The notes under the pieces: model-generated | The model's database searches: none | The model's input: the letters and a program-made list of their open reading frames with translations, nothing else | Told to the model about the DNA's origin: nothing | Position numbers and translations under genes: made by a program | Part shown: positions 9,502 to 18,141 of the stretch, piece by piece | Layout: every line of letters begins with the position of its first letter | Position numbering within the stretch: the stretch's first letter is position 1 | Assembly (NCBI RefSeq): GCF_947495825.1 | Contig: NZ_CANMAH010000007.1 | Location: 1 to 64,000, forward strand | Length of the DNA stretch: 64,000 nt | Source of the DNA: an uncultured Psychrobacter sp. | GTDB lineage: Bacteria; Pseudomonadota; Gammaproteobacteria; Pseudomonadales; Moraxellaceae | Direction of reading: 5' to 3'

Positions 9502-9510
9502 AGGAAATTT

Positions 9511-10302
9511 ATGGAAGAGTCTATGTCAAGCTATTCGTTTTCGCATCAATTTTATCAGCGTTGGACTCGTGCGCCAGAGCAGATACGTGCTGCCATCGTT
9601 CAAGAGTTAACGGATATCACGACTCTGCTGCAAACAGACACTCCCTATGAGAGCTTTACGTTTAGTTTGCCAGACTTAGATGCACACCTCGATGAGCTAT
9701 ATAGCGCGCACAAAGCTGAGCAAGCGGCTGCAAAAGAGCTTGCTGATAAGCAGGCCGAACAACGTGCCGCTGCTGAACAACAACGCTTGGCAGAAGAAAA
9801 AAAGCTTGAAGAAGAAAAAGCACATGCTGCAAAAATTGAACAAGAAGAAGCCTTACGTCAAAAAGAAAAACAACAAGCAGAACAAGCTCAAAAAAACGCA
9901 GATGAACAAAGCCGTGCTGAGCAAGAGAAGAGCGATATTGAAAGCGCTACGAACGACAAGCAAACATTGGCTGAAGCAGACGGTCCTAGCATTGATGAGA
10001 AAAACAACGTCAATGGTCACTCTCATACGATTAATCAGACTGAAAACACTATCGTCAAACCTCAAAAAGGCGCAGCAATTGACTTGTCTTTTAAAAATCC
10101 AGAATTAAGCGCTGCCCATGAAAGCTTAATTCAAGAGCTTGAGATGCATGTAGACGACTATCTGAGTGAGCAAATGATGCAAATATCTGAGGATCTAAAG
10201 TCGTGGTTACGAGCTGAGGTGAGTCAGCAACTCGCTGGAATCACAGACAAAAACCAAGCTGTCGAAGACATTGTTCAAGAAAATATGACCAAAAAACATT
10301 AG
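9511..10302 (+). CDS. Coiled-coil protein of unknown function
   Basis: A 263-aa soluble protein I do not recognise. Residues 1-70 look folded (aromatic-rich FSHQFYQRW, then DLDAHLDELY). Residues about 70-140 are a Glu/Lys/Gln/Ala-rich segment likely to form a long helix or coiled coil, 140-190 is polar and probably disordered, and 195-255 is an amphipathic helical region (LIQELEMHVDDYLSEQ; LKSWLRAEVSQQL). There is no signal peptide or TM segment. TAGGA lies 6 nt before the ATG. It directly follows a hairpin terminator. The layout suggests a scaffold or adaptor, which is inference only. Confidence 0.85.
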   Translation: MEESMSSYSFSHQFYQRWTRAPEQIRAAIVQELTDITTLLQTDTPYESFTFSLPDLDAHLDELYSAHKAEQAAAKELADKQAEQRAAAEQQRLAEEKKLEEEKAHAAKIEQEEALRQKEKQQAEQAQKNADEQSRAEQEKSDIESATNDKQTLAEADGPSIDEKNNVNGHSHTINQTENTIVKPQKGAAIDLSFKNPELSAAHESLIQELEMHVDDYLSEQMMQISEDLKSWLRAEVSQQLAGITDKNQAVEDIVQENMTKKH

Positions 10303-10355
10303 TCTGTTTAGCTAATTTATCGAACACTTTTAGATATCCGTTAAAGAGCTCCATT

Positions 10356-10391
10356 AAAAAAGCCTCGTAAATATTTTTACGAGGCTTTTTG
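10356..10391. terminator. Bidirectional terminator
   Basis: GCCTCGTAAA / TTTACGAGGC (10 bp, 4-nt loop) flanked by A-run and T-run, serving the coiled-coil gene on + and the aminopeptidase gene on -. Confidence 0.88.
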
Positions 10392-10422
10392 TATTTCGAT
10401 TAAGCATTTAGCAATTTTTATT

Positions 10423-12240
10423 TTAAATAGCTTGTGTACGCTCAGTCAGCCAATCAAGCGCTGTGCCATCAACGCGATCTTTTAGCTCAGCATAGACTTG
10501 GCTATGATAGTCGTTGAGCCAATCAATCTCTACTTGATCGAGCAATGATTTATCGATCAAACGGGTATCAATTGGGCAATAAGTGATGGTTTCAAAGTTT
10601 AAAAATTTACCAAACTCGGTCTCAGTAGGGCTCGCTACCGGCATATTGACCACCAAGTTTTCGATACGAATACCCCACTTACCTTCGCGGTACAAGCCTG
10701 GCTCATTACTTGAGATCATCCCCTCTTTCATCGCGCGCTCTTTTGGTGTACTGGCACTATAAGCAATGACTTGCGGACCTTCATGGACATTTAAGAAGTA
10801 ACCAACGCCATGACCAGTACCATGACCATAGTCCATTTGTGCCTGCCACAATGGCGCACGGCAAATCGCGTCGATCAGTGGCGAGGCAATACCATCAGGG
10901 AGGCTGGCACGTGCTAGCGCAATATGAGCTTTGAGTACCGTGGTAAAGTCACGTTTGTGCTCATTGGTGACTGTGCCAATACCGACCACACGAGTGATAT
11001 CAGTGGTGCCGTTTTGGTACTGCGCACCTGAGTCAATCAGTAGTAAGCCGCCCTCGCCCTCAGCGACATCAAGGTAGCTAAACTTCTCTGGCGTTGCGCG
11101 ATAATGCGGCAATGCGCCGTTTTCATTAAACCCTGCAATCGTTGGAAAGCTTGGTGAGACATAATGTGGCTGCTGACTACGTACCTCAATCAGCATACTA
11201 TCAACATCCAGCTCACTCAAACGCTCACCGTCTGCTAAACGCTGCTCAAATGCAGCAAAGAACTCACTCAATGCCGCCCCATCTTGACGCATGGCCTCAC
11301 GTACATGCTCGATATCAGTGTCAGACTTAACAGATTTGAGCAGGGTACTAGGCGCCATTTGCTCAATAAAGCCCACGTCATCTGCCATTTTTGATAGCGT
11401 ACCCACAGCAACTTTACTTGGATCTAACAGTAACAAGTCTTCTGGCGTCAGATCGCTTAGCGCATCTTGTATGGCATCATAATCAGCAAGGGTGATACCG
11501 CTATCTTGTAGATCTTTTGCAATATCAGAGCTGACTTTATTATTATCAACGAACAGCGTTGCCTTATCTTTACTGATGAGCATGTGTGATAAAAATACAG
11601 GATTATAATCGACATCAGCGCCGCGCAGATTGGTGAGCCAAGCAATATCATCTAAGCTTGATAGCAGATGGTGCGTCGCGCCTGCCTCAGCCATACCTTC
11701 ACGTACCGCAGCAAGTTTTGAGCTAGCAGACTGTGCGACAAACTGCGCATCATGCTGATACAACTTAGCTGATGGGAGCGCTGGTCGATCTGACCATATG
11801 TCTGTCAATACATCACGCTCGGTAATTAAGGTGATGTCGTTAGCATCAAATGCGTTTAGTAGCTTATCTTGCTCAGCGATAGACAGTACATTACCATCGA
11901 CGGCCACGCTATCACCCTCCGCCAAGTGCTCAGCTAACCAGTCAATATGGTTTGGCTGACCAGGAGCAAGCTTTTCTAAGCTGATACCTGTATCTTTTAG
12001 CTGATCGGCTGCGTGTACCCAATAGCGACTATCAGTCCACAGACCTGCAAAATCAGCCGTAACGACCAGCGTGCCGACTGAGCCTGTAAACCCTGATAAC
12101 CACAAACGCGCTTGCCAATACTCTGGTAAATACTCAGATAAATGCGGATCAGCTGACGGCACAATAATCGCGGTAATATCTTGTTCGACTAGAGTTTTAC
12201 GTAAGTTATCGATACGATCATGAATGGCTTGTTTATTCAT
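10423..12240 (-). CDS. Aminopeptidase P family protein (M24B)
   Basis: A 605-aa Xaa-Pro aminopeptidase of the long three-domain type: two creatinase-like N-terminal domains and a C-terminal pita-bread domain. Metal ligands are visible in LLIDSGAQYQNGTTDITR (two Asp), GHGTGHGVGYF (His), SSNEPGLY (Glu) and GIRIENLVV (Glu), with a C-terminal extension beyond the last Glu. It removes N-terminal residues preceding proline and is probably cytosolic, since no signal peptide is seen. It converges with the coiled-coil gene and lies downstream of, but well separated from, the peptide transporter, which fits a role in peptide use. Confidence 0.93.
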   Translation of the reverse strand: MNKQAIHDRIDNLRKTLVEQDITAIIVPSADPHLSEYLPEYWQARLWLSGFTGSVGTLVVTADFAGLWTDSRYWVHAADQLKDTGISLEKLAPGQPNHIDWLAEHLAEGDSVAVDGNVLSIAEQDKLLNAFDANDITLITERDVLTDIWSDRPALPSAKLYQHDAQFVAQSASSKLAAVREGMAEAGATHHLLSSLDDIAWLTNLRGADVDYNPVFLSHMLISKDKATLFVDNNKVSSDIAKDLQDSGITLADYDAIQDALSDLTPEDLLLLDPSKVAVGTLSKMADDVGFIEQMAPSTLLKSVKSDTDIEHVREAMRQDGAALSEFFAAFEQRLADGERLSELDVDSMLIEVRSQQPHYVSPSFPTIAGFNENGALPHYRATPEKFSYLDVAEGEGGLLLIDSGAQYQNGTTDITRVVGIGTVTNEHKRDFTTVLKAHIALARASLPDGIASPLIDAICRAPLWQAQMDYGHGTGHGVGYFLNVHEGPQVIAYSASTPKERAMKEGMISSNEPGLYREGKWGIRIENLVVNMPVASPTETEFGKFLNFETITYCPIDTRLIDKSLLDQVEIDWLNDYHSQVYAELKDRVDGTALDWLTERTQAI

Positions 12241-12530
12241 TAAAGGTTTCCTTATTAATATTGATTATGGAGCGTTGATATTGTGAAGCGACTATGCATA
12301 GTCGTCTTATTCGAGTGGATAAATTTTTGAGTATTGATTAACGTTTAGTATTTGAATATGCATCAGCCACATTCGAAATACTGCGTATTAAAATGTCGTA
12401 AGTAACCAGACGACACATAAATGAAGCCAACTATTATTTTTAGAAAATAGTATTACAGCAGAGCATCTTAGATGTCTGGGCACAAAGTAGGCTTTCAATA
12501 GCGCAAGATAAATAACTTAACAAGTGAAAT
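12241..12530. other. Intergenic region upstream of the aminopeptidase
   Basis: No ORF or RNA gene seen. It presumably carries the aminopeptidase promoter, but I see no convincing consensus pair. Confidence 0.4.
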
Positions 12531-12562
12531 AATAAAACGTGCTACCAGTAATGGTAACACGT
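12531..12562 (-). terminator. Terminator of the peptide transporter gene
   Basis: CGTG-TACC / GGTA-CACG stem with one central mismatch and a 6-nt loop, followed on the minus strand by TTTTATT, 60 bp after the transporter stop. Confidence 0.7.
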
Positions 12563-12621
12563 CTAAAGACTTGTCTTTTATTGTCGTGATAGCCCGCTTA
12601 AAAGTATTGTCAAAGTGCTAT

Positions 12622-14187
12622 TTAATGGACTGCCTTATCAGCATGCTCGCTCTTTTTGAGCATACTATTGATAGGCTTTGCTAATACCAATAGGACGGCA
12701 GCAGTCACTACCAAAAAGACTGTCATTGTGGTAAATAACGTTGGCAAACCTTCAATCTTATCGGCTGAGACATTTCCACCGAAAAATGCCGCGACTAAGT
12801 TACCCATCGCTAAAGACGCAAAGAAAAGCCCCATCATCTGTCCTTGCATGCCCTTTGGCGCAAGTTTCGTCATTGACGATAGACCTACAGGACTAAGCGC
12901 CAACTCGCCAAGTGTCAATAGCAGCAAACTACCGACCAGCCATAAAGGTGATGCTAGGCCCGTATCATTGGACAAAATATTTTTTGAGGCGATAATCATC
13001 AAACCAAAGCCTGCGGCAGCAAGTAACATCCCAAGTGCAAACTTCACCATACTACTTGGTTCAAGACCTCGATTACCAAGCTTGACCCAAATAATACTAA
13101 CTATGGGCGCTAAGAGAAGAATAAATAAAGGGTTTAACGACTGGAACCAAATGCTTGGAATCTCAAAACCTAAAACGTTTAGATCAGTATAGCGATCAGC
13201 AAATAGATTAAATGACGTCGGCTGCTGCTCAAAGCTTGACCAAAACAGTGTCGAGCCAATAATTAAAATAAAGCAAATCAGCAAACGCAATTTATCGGTT
13301 TTATCTAGCCTTGGTGAAATAAACATAACCACAAAATATAGTATCACCACACTTGCAATGATATAGGTCATATACTCTGCTACCATTTGTGGCTCGAATG
13401 GCATCATACCAGTCGCGACCAACAAAACGATTGCAACCAATACAGCCACAAAGCCTGCGACCCAGCGACCGATGTTGTTAAAACGGTCATTTGAGCGCTC
13501 CCACTCAGCAGTAATGCCCTTTGCGCGTGCATAGTGTATCAACGTTTTTTGGGCAGAAAAGCGGTAGATGAGTAGTGAGGCTAACATACCAAGTCCACCA
13601 ACCCCAAAGCCGACATGCCACATGCCTTGCTCTTTAAACACCCCAACGATAAGTGCAGCTAGTAATGCGCCGATGTTGATACCCATATAAAATAAAGTAA
13701 AGCCACTATCGCGGCGCACATCACCCTTAGAATATAATGCCCCAACCATCACTGAAATACAGGTTTTAAATAATCCCGACCCCAACACAATACATATGAG
13801 ACCGACAAAAAACAATGTCATACCAAACATAGCAGAGAGCGCAATACATAGATGGCCAAGCGCGATAATAATACTACCCCACCATAATGCACGCTCTTGT
13901 CCAAGCCAGTTGTCGGCTAGCCAGCCGCCAGGTACCGCTGCCAAGTACAAAGAACCTGCAAAGATACCATAGATAGCAGAAGCGGTGACCTCATCAAAAC
14001 CAAAGCCACCGCTTCCTACTGTCGCTACCATAAACAATACTAATAGCGGACGAATACTGTAATAAGAAAATCGCTCCCACATTTCAGTAAAGAATAAAGG
14101 GCGCAGTGGTTTTGGGTGACCCATAAACCCATTGTCTAGTGCTTCTAGCTCAGCAGCACTAACTTCTGATTTTGTTTCCGTGCTCAT
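12622..14187 (-). CDS. POT/PTR2 family proton-dependent oligopeptide transporter
   Basis: A 521-aa inner-membrane symporter importing di- and tripeptides. The family motif ExxER (EMWERFSYY) lies at the start of the first membrane helix, and FYMGINIGALLA is the PTR2 signature. About 14 hydrophobic segments fit the family. I place the start at the ATG at 14187, with AAGGAA about 10 nt upstream; a GTG at 14211 would swallow that site. It resembles DtpT/DtpA-type carriers. The intracellular aminopeptidase gene downstream is a plausible functional partner, though a terminator lies between. Confidence 0.93.
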   Translation of the reverse strand: MSTETKSEVSAAELEALDNGFMGHPKPLRPLFFTEMWERFSYYSIRPLLVLFMVATVGSGGFGFDEVTASAIYGIFAGSLYLAAVPGGWLADNWLGQERALWWGSIIIALGHLCIALSAMFGMTLFFVGLICIVLGSGLFKTCISVMVGALYSKGDVRRDSGFTLFYMGINIGALLAALIVGVFKEQGMWHVGFGVGGLGMLASLLIYRFSAQKTLIHYARAKGITAEWERSNDRFNNIGRWVAGFVAVLVAIVLLVATGMMPFEPQMVAEYMTYIIASVVILYFVVMFISPRLDKTDKLRLLICFILIIGSTLFWSSFEQQPTSFNLFADRYTDLNVLGFEIPSIWFQSLNPLFILLLAPIVSIIWVKLGNRGLEPSSMVKFALGMLLAAAGFGLMIIASKNILSNDTGLASPLWLVGSLLLLTLGELALSPVGLSSMTKLAPKGMQGQMMGLFFASLAMGNLVAAFFGGNVSADKIEGLPTLFTTMTVFLVVTAAVLLVLAKPINSMLKKSEHADKAVH

Positions 14188-14346
14188 AAGTTGTCTATTC
14201 CTTTGCTGCACTATGATAAAGATAGACCAAGCCCGACATTTCTAAGACGGACGGTCGCAAATGCGCGTTATTGTTTCATTAGATTATAAATATGTAAAGT
14301 AAAAGAGTGTTCATGAATTGAACAGTCATTCACAAAGTCCTAATAC

Positions 14347-14387
14347 AAAAAAGCACCAAGCTATTATTAATAGCTCGGTGCTCTTTA
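14347..14387 (-). terminator. Terminator of the membrane-anchored acidic protein gene
   Basis: A 12-bp stem with one mismatch (GCACC.AGCTATT type) and a 3-nt loop, followed on the minus strand by TTTTTTG. Confidence 0.8.
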
Positions 14388-14464
14388 TAAACGCTACTAC
14401 TTAACTATTCATCATAAAATGCTAATGATATGATTTAATTCTCTCATCAAACAATCTCATTAGA

Positions 14465-14938
14465 TTATTGAGCAGCAGTCGTATCTTCAGCCGTACCAGC
14501 ATCCAAATCACCATCAGCTTGCTCTGCGGTAAGTTCGGTATCTTCAACTGCAGCTTGACTCACTGTGCCAGAAGCAGTGGCTGTACCAGCTTCAGCGCTA
14601 ACCACTGCCCCACTTGTGTCTTCAGTAGGCGTGACGGTAGCGTCAGCGGCAGTTTCGGTCGCACTCTCGCCCGCACCTACTGTCGCAGTTTCATCGGTAT
14701 CAGTATCTGCTGACGCGGCTTCTGCGGTATCAGTTGCCGCTGTATCTTCAGCAGCGATCGCTTCTGCTTCATCAGCTGCCGCCGAGGCTTCAGTCGTCTC
14801 AGCTGTGATGTGCTCACCTGCTGGACGCAAGAATGCTGAGACACCAATAATTAAGACAATACCCAAAAACAAGGCAATGCCGCCCAAAGCATACATAAAC
14901 TCTTTTTTTGGATTGTTGTTGACGATATCTTCTGACAT
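14465..14938 (-). CDS. Single-pass membrane protein with Ala/Thr/Glu/Asp-rich tail
   Basis: A 157-aa protein of unknown function. Residues 1-14 are polar, about 15-37 form one hydrophobic helix (YALGGIALFLGIVLIIGVSAF), and the remaining 115 or so residues are almost only Ala, Thr, Glu, Asp, Ser, Gly and Val with no aromatic residues: a disordered, strongly acidic domain. By the positive-inside rule the tail is probably periplasmic. GGTGG precedes the ATG. The opposite strand also stays open because of the repetitive codons, but it lacks a comparable start. It sits just upstream of lnt's 3' end with its own terminator. Confidence 0.82.
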   Translation of the reverse strand: MSEDIVNNNPKKEFMYALGGIALFLGIVLIIGVSAFLRPAGEHITAETTEASAAADEAEAIAAEDTAATDTAEAASADTDTDETATVGAGESATETAADATVTPTEDTSGAVVSAEAGTATASGTVSQAAVEDTELTAEQADGDLDAGTAEDTTAAQ

Positions 14939-15073
14939 ACCTTATCCACCTTGCACAAAATATTTGAAATTTTAGCCTATTATATCGCAATTTGTACCAA
15001 TGTGTTAAAACCCTTAACTATTTGAAGGAATTATTATTTAGTACCTGCTCATAAGCCATTGATGATGCCCCTT

Positions 15074-16648
15074 TTATCTACCAATACGAGCGCGATCGGT
15101 GGCGCGTTTGCCAAGATAGCCCAGCAATAATAATAGCGCAGTGATAAATAAAACTGGGTAATTACCAAAACGCATAAATGGTGTATTACCAACCCGCGCT
15201 TGTACATTACCTCGTAATACTGTGCGCTCAAACTGCGGTGCGCGCTCAACGATACGGCCTTTATGGTCGATGATAGCTGTCACACCCGTATTAGTAGCTC
15301 GCATAAACCAGCGGCCATTCTCTAACGCGCGCATTTGTACCATTTGTAGATGTTGCAGTGGACCTGCCGAAGTTCCAAACCAAGCATCGTTTGAGATGGT
15401 CAATAAAAAGTCAGTACTGATGGCGTTTTTACGAGTGGTATCAGGGTAAGCAACTTCGTAGCAAACCGCTGCGCCTAGATTGTGTCCGCGCACCTGTAAT
15501 GGTAACTGCTCATCACTACCGCGACTATAACTCATGATGTCTTGGCTACCTGCCAAATTAGGTAATATATCTAATAAGCCCTCAAATGGAATATACTCAC
15601 CAAATGGCACTAAACGCTGTTTTTTATACAAGCCTTCTGCATCAGCTCCTAGCGCAACGACACTATTATAAAATGGAGGATACTTATCCTGAGTTTCATC
15701 AAACGCCGCCTCATCCTTGTAAGGAATCCCTGTCACCCACGTAGTGTCAGTGGCTTTGGCCATTTTTACCATTTCATTGATAAAACCAACCGCTTCTGTC
15801 TGAAACATTGGAATCGATGATTCAGGCCAAAGGATAAGATCGCGCCCCCATTCTGTGCTCGTTAGTTTGGCATAAATATTGAGCGTCTCTACCTGATATT
15901 CAGTAAGCCATTTTAGATCTTGCGGTATATTGCCTTGAATCAAAGATACGGACAAATCAGGTGTACCCTTTGGCTTGGTCCACTGTGGATTGATCAACCA
16001 CAATGACGTACTGATGATTAGCAATGCGATTGCAACCACCATGTAACCACCGCGGCGACGCAATAGCTCGACGATACTTGCTGCCAATAGGATGGCGACA
16101 AAAGAGATGGCAAACACTCCAGCGACTGGCGCAAGTGATGACAACCAATACTGCTCAGTAAATGCATAGCCGACGAACAACCATGGAAACCCTGTAAACA
16201 GCCACGTTTTCATCCATTCCTGTAGCACCCAAAGCGCGGCAAACGATAAAGGCTGCTTACCGACCACACGATTAAACAACAACGCTAAAAAGCCATGGAA
16301 CAATCCCATTCCTAGACCCATAAGCGCAATCATAATAAGCGCAAGCCATACAGGCGTAGCCCCATAAACGTGAATGGAGGTATATAGCCAAAATGCGCCG
16401 ACGCACCAAAGCCCCGTACCGTATGCTTGACCGATGATAAACGCACGTTTGCCAGTCATAGCTGGCAGTAATAAACCATATAAAATAGCAGGCGACAATA
16501 GCGCTAATGGCCAGATATCATAAGGTGCGAGCGCAAATATGAATATTGCACCTGCAAGCCAAGCAATCAAAATAGTCAACCCAAGCGATAAGCGCTTAGG
16601 CTTATTAGGGTTTAAACGCTTTTGTAAATCAACAGTAGACAGGCGCAT
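15074..16648 (-). CDS. lnt: Apolipoprotein N-acyltransferase
   Basis: A 524-aa inner-membrane enzyme adding the third acyl chain to lipoproteins. An N-terminal bundle of membrane helices (about residues 20-215) precedes a nitrilase-like periplasmic domain with the triad: Glu in WPESSIPMF, Lys in KKQRLVPFGEYIPF and Cys in AVCYEVAYPD. A last hydrophobic helix ends the protein. Length is close to E. coli Lnt (512). In many relatives corC/ybeX lies directly upstream in one operon; here a terminator hairpin separates corC from lnt. Confidence 0.96.
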   Translation of the reverse strand: MRLSTVDLQKRLNPNKPKRLSLGLTILIAWLAGAIFIFALAPYDIWPLALLSPAILYGLLLPAMTGKRAFIIGQAYGTGLWCVGAFWLYTSIHVYGATPVWLALIMIALMGLGMGLFHGFLALLFNRVVGKQPLSFAALWVLQEWMKTWLFTGFPWLFVGYAFTEQYWLSSLAPVAGVFAISFVAILLAASIVELLRRRGGYMVVAIALLIISTSLWLINPQWTKPKGTPDLSVSLIQGNIPQDLKWLTEYQVETLNIYAKLTSTEWGRDLILWPESSIPMFQTEAVGFINEMVKMAKATDTTWVTGIPYKDEAAFDETQDKYPPFYNSVVALGADAEGLYKKQRLVPFGEYIPFEGLLDILPNLAGSQDIMSYSRGSDEQLPLQVRGHNLGAAVCYEVAYPDTTRKNAISTDFLLTISNDAWFGTSAGPLQHLQMVQMRALENGRWFMRATNTGVTAIIDHKGRIVERAPQFERTVLRGNVQARVGNTPFMRFGNYPVLFITALLLLLGYLGKRATDRARIGR

Positions 16649-16840
16649 AGCTATTATCCGAAATCTTATTATTCAAAACGTTAAATCTGAGATTACTTAT
16701 TTGACAGTGGCTGTTTTTGACAGTAATTGGCTGTAAATTCTCAAAATTAAGAGTGCTTAAAATTAAATGCGCCCATGATACCAGCCTATATTCATTAATG
16801 GGTAAATTTGCGTAGCAAAAAGAACATATACTAAAAAGCA
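16649..16840. other. Intergenic region upstream of lnt
   Basis: AT-rich spacer between lnt and the corC terminator. No gene or convincing promoter recognised; it should hold the lnt promoter if the hairpin at 16841-16866 is efficient. Confidence 0.35.
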
Positions 16841-16866
16841 AAAAACACGACCGCAGTCGTGTTTTT
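16841..16866 (-). terminator. Terminator between corC and lnt
   Basis: AAAAACACGAC / GTCGTGTTTTT, 11-bp stem with 4-nt loop and self-contained T-run. It can act on both strands; on the minus strand it closes corC. Confidence 0.82.
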
Positions 16867-16979
16867 ATCAACCAAGCTTAATATGAATGCGCATGGCGCT
16901 TATCGAAGGTTATATCGACTATCTAATAATTGACTGTCTTAATAGACCCTCATCTAATAACTAGATTAACATCAATAAA

Positions 16980-17879
16980 CTAATGGCTACCTATTAATAG
17001 ACGCTGATCGTCAGTGGTTTTAGTCAGCTCTAGATTTTGAATAAAGCGACCTTCTGCGTTGATTACTTTGATTTTCCAATCATCTATTTGCACGCTTTCA
17101 CCTTCTAGATCACCCACATAGCCAAGCGTTTGCATGACAAGGCCACCCATCGTATCGACATCGGTATCATCAAAATGACTACCTAGCTCATCATTACAGT
17201 CTTCAATTACCGTAGACGCTTGTACTCGCCAAGTATTCGGTTTTTCGGGATCGGCGATAATATTGTTAATATCACTGTCTTCATCAAAATCATCGTGTTC
17301 ATCGACGATATCCCCGACGATTTCTTCTAACAGGTCCTCCATCGTGACCACACCAGCGAAGTTACCAAACTCATCAACCACAATCGCCATATGTACTTGA
17401 GTACGCTGTAATGAGCGCAATAAGGTATCAGAACGTGCGGTCTCACTAATATATAGGGGTTGACGTACCAAGTCTTTTAGACGTTTGCTGTCGATTTTTT
17501 CTTCTTGGTCGCGCACCATATGGACAAGAATAGGAATCAAATCTTTTGCGAGTAAAATACCGATAACGGCATCATCATCTTGACTGTCAAAGACAGGGTA
17601 GCGCGAATGGGTCGTATCAAGAATGATATCCATCACTTCAGCAAGGCTATTGCTTTCGTGCAAACCAATCACCTGCGGACGCGGTGTCATGATTTCGCGT
17701 ACTTGCGTCGCTGGTAAGTCCAGTACGCCTTCGAGCATGTCAACTGTATCTGGCTCTAAGAACTGGCGAGAGTCTTGTACCAAACGACTCAATTCATCAC
17801 GGGTTTCAGGGGCGGTCGATAGCCAGCGTTTTAAGCCGCGCATCGACCAACTACTCGGGCTTGGAGCGTCGTCAGACAT
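16980..17879 (-). CDS. corC: CorC/HlyC family protein with CBS pair
   Basis: A 299-aa protein of the YbeX/CorC type. After a short N-terminus (WSMRGLKRWLSTAPETRDEL) come two CBS domains (about 60-190) including IMTPRPQVIGL and the second with VHMAIVVDEFGNFAGVVTMEDLLEEIVGDIVDEHD, then the CorC/HlyC transporter-associated domain (about 210-290). It lacks the membrane domain of larger relatives. The family is linked to magnesium/cobalt homeostasis and ribosome maturation, and its gene commonly neighbours lnt as it does here. The exact role is not settled from sequence. Confidence 0.93.
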   Translation of the reverse strand: MSDDAPSPSSWSMRGLKRWLSTAPETRDELSRLVQDSRQFLEPDTVDMLEGVLDLPATQVREIMTPRPQVIGLHESNSLAEVMDIILDTTHSRYPVFDSQDDDAVIGILLAKDLIPILVHMVRDQEEKIDSKRLKDLVRQPLYISETARSDTLLRSLQRTQVHMAIVVDEFGNFAGVVTMEDLLEEIVGDIVDEHDDFDEDSDINNIIADPEKPNTWRVQASTVIEDCNDELGSHFDDTDVDTMGGLVMQTLGYVGDLEGESVQIDDWKIKVINAEGRFIQNLELTKTTDDQRLLIGSH

Positions 17880-18141
17880 GGCGATATGAGTTAACCTCTT
17901 TAGTTTAGAATAATTAATGTGTCTATAGAACGGATCATGGAGATTAAATAATAAAATAGATAAGCCTAGGTATCATTAATCAGAAGTATCGTTAATCATT
18001 AAGGATAGATAGACCAGTCTAAATTAGCTTCACTTTATCGCAAGCCAATCAGACATTCAACGACAAATTTATCCAAATTGTATTGTCAGTGTGTTATAAA
18101 CTTTGCTATCGTCAACGACTTTACTTACCTAGCCCACACTT

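Noticed and set aside
14565..14975. Open plus-strand frame of 136 codons, Ala/Val/Ser-rich
   Set aside because: It mirrors the low-complexity codons of the acidic membrane protein on the other strand; no ribosome binding site or signal peptide.
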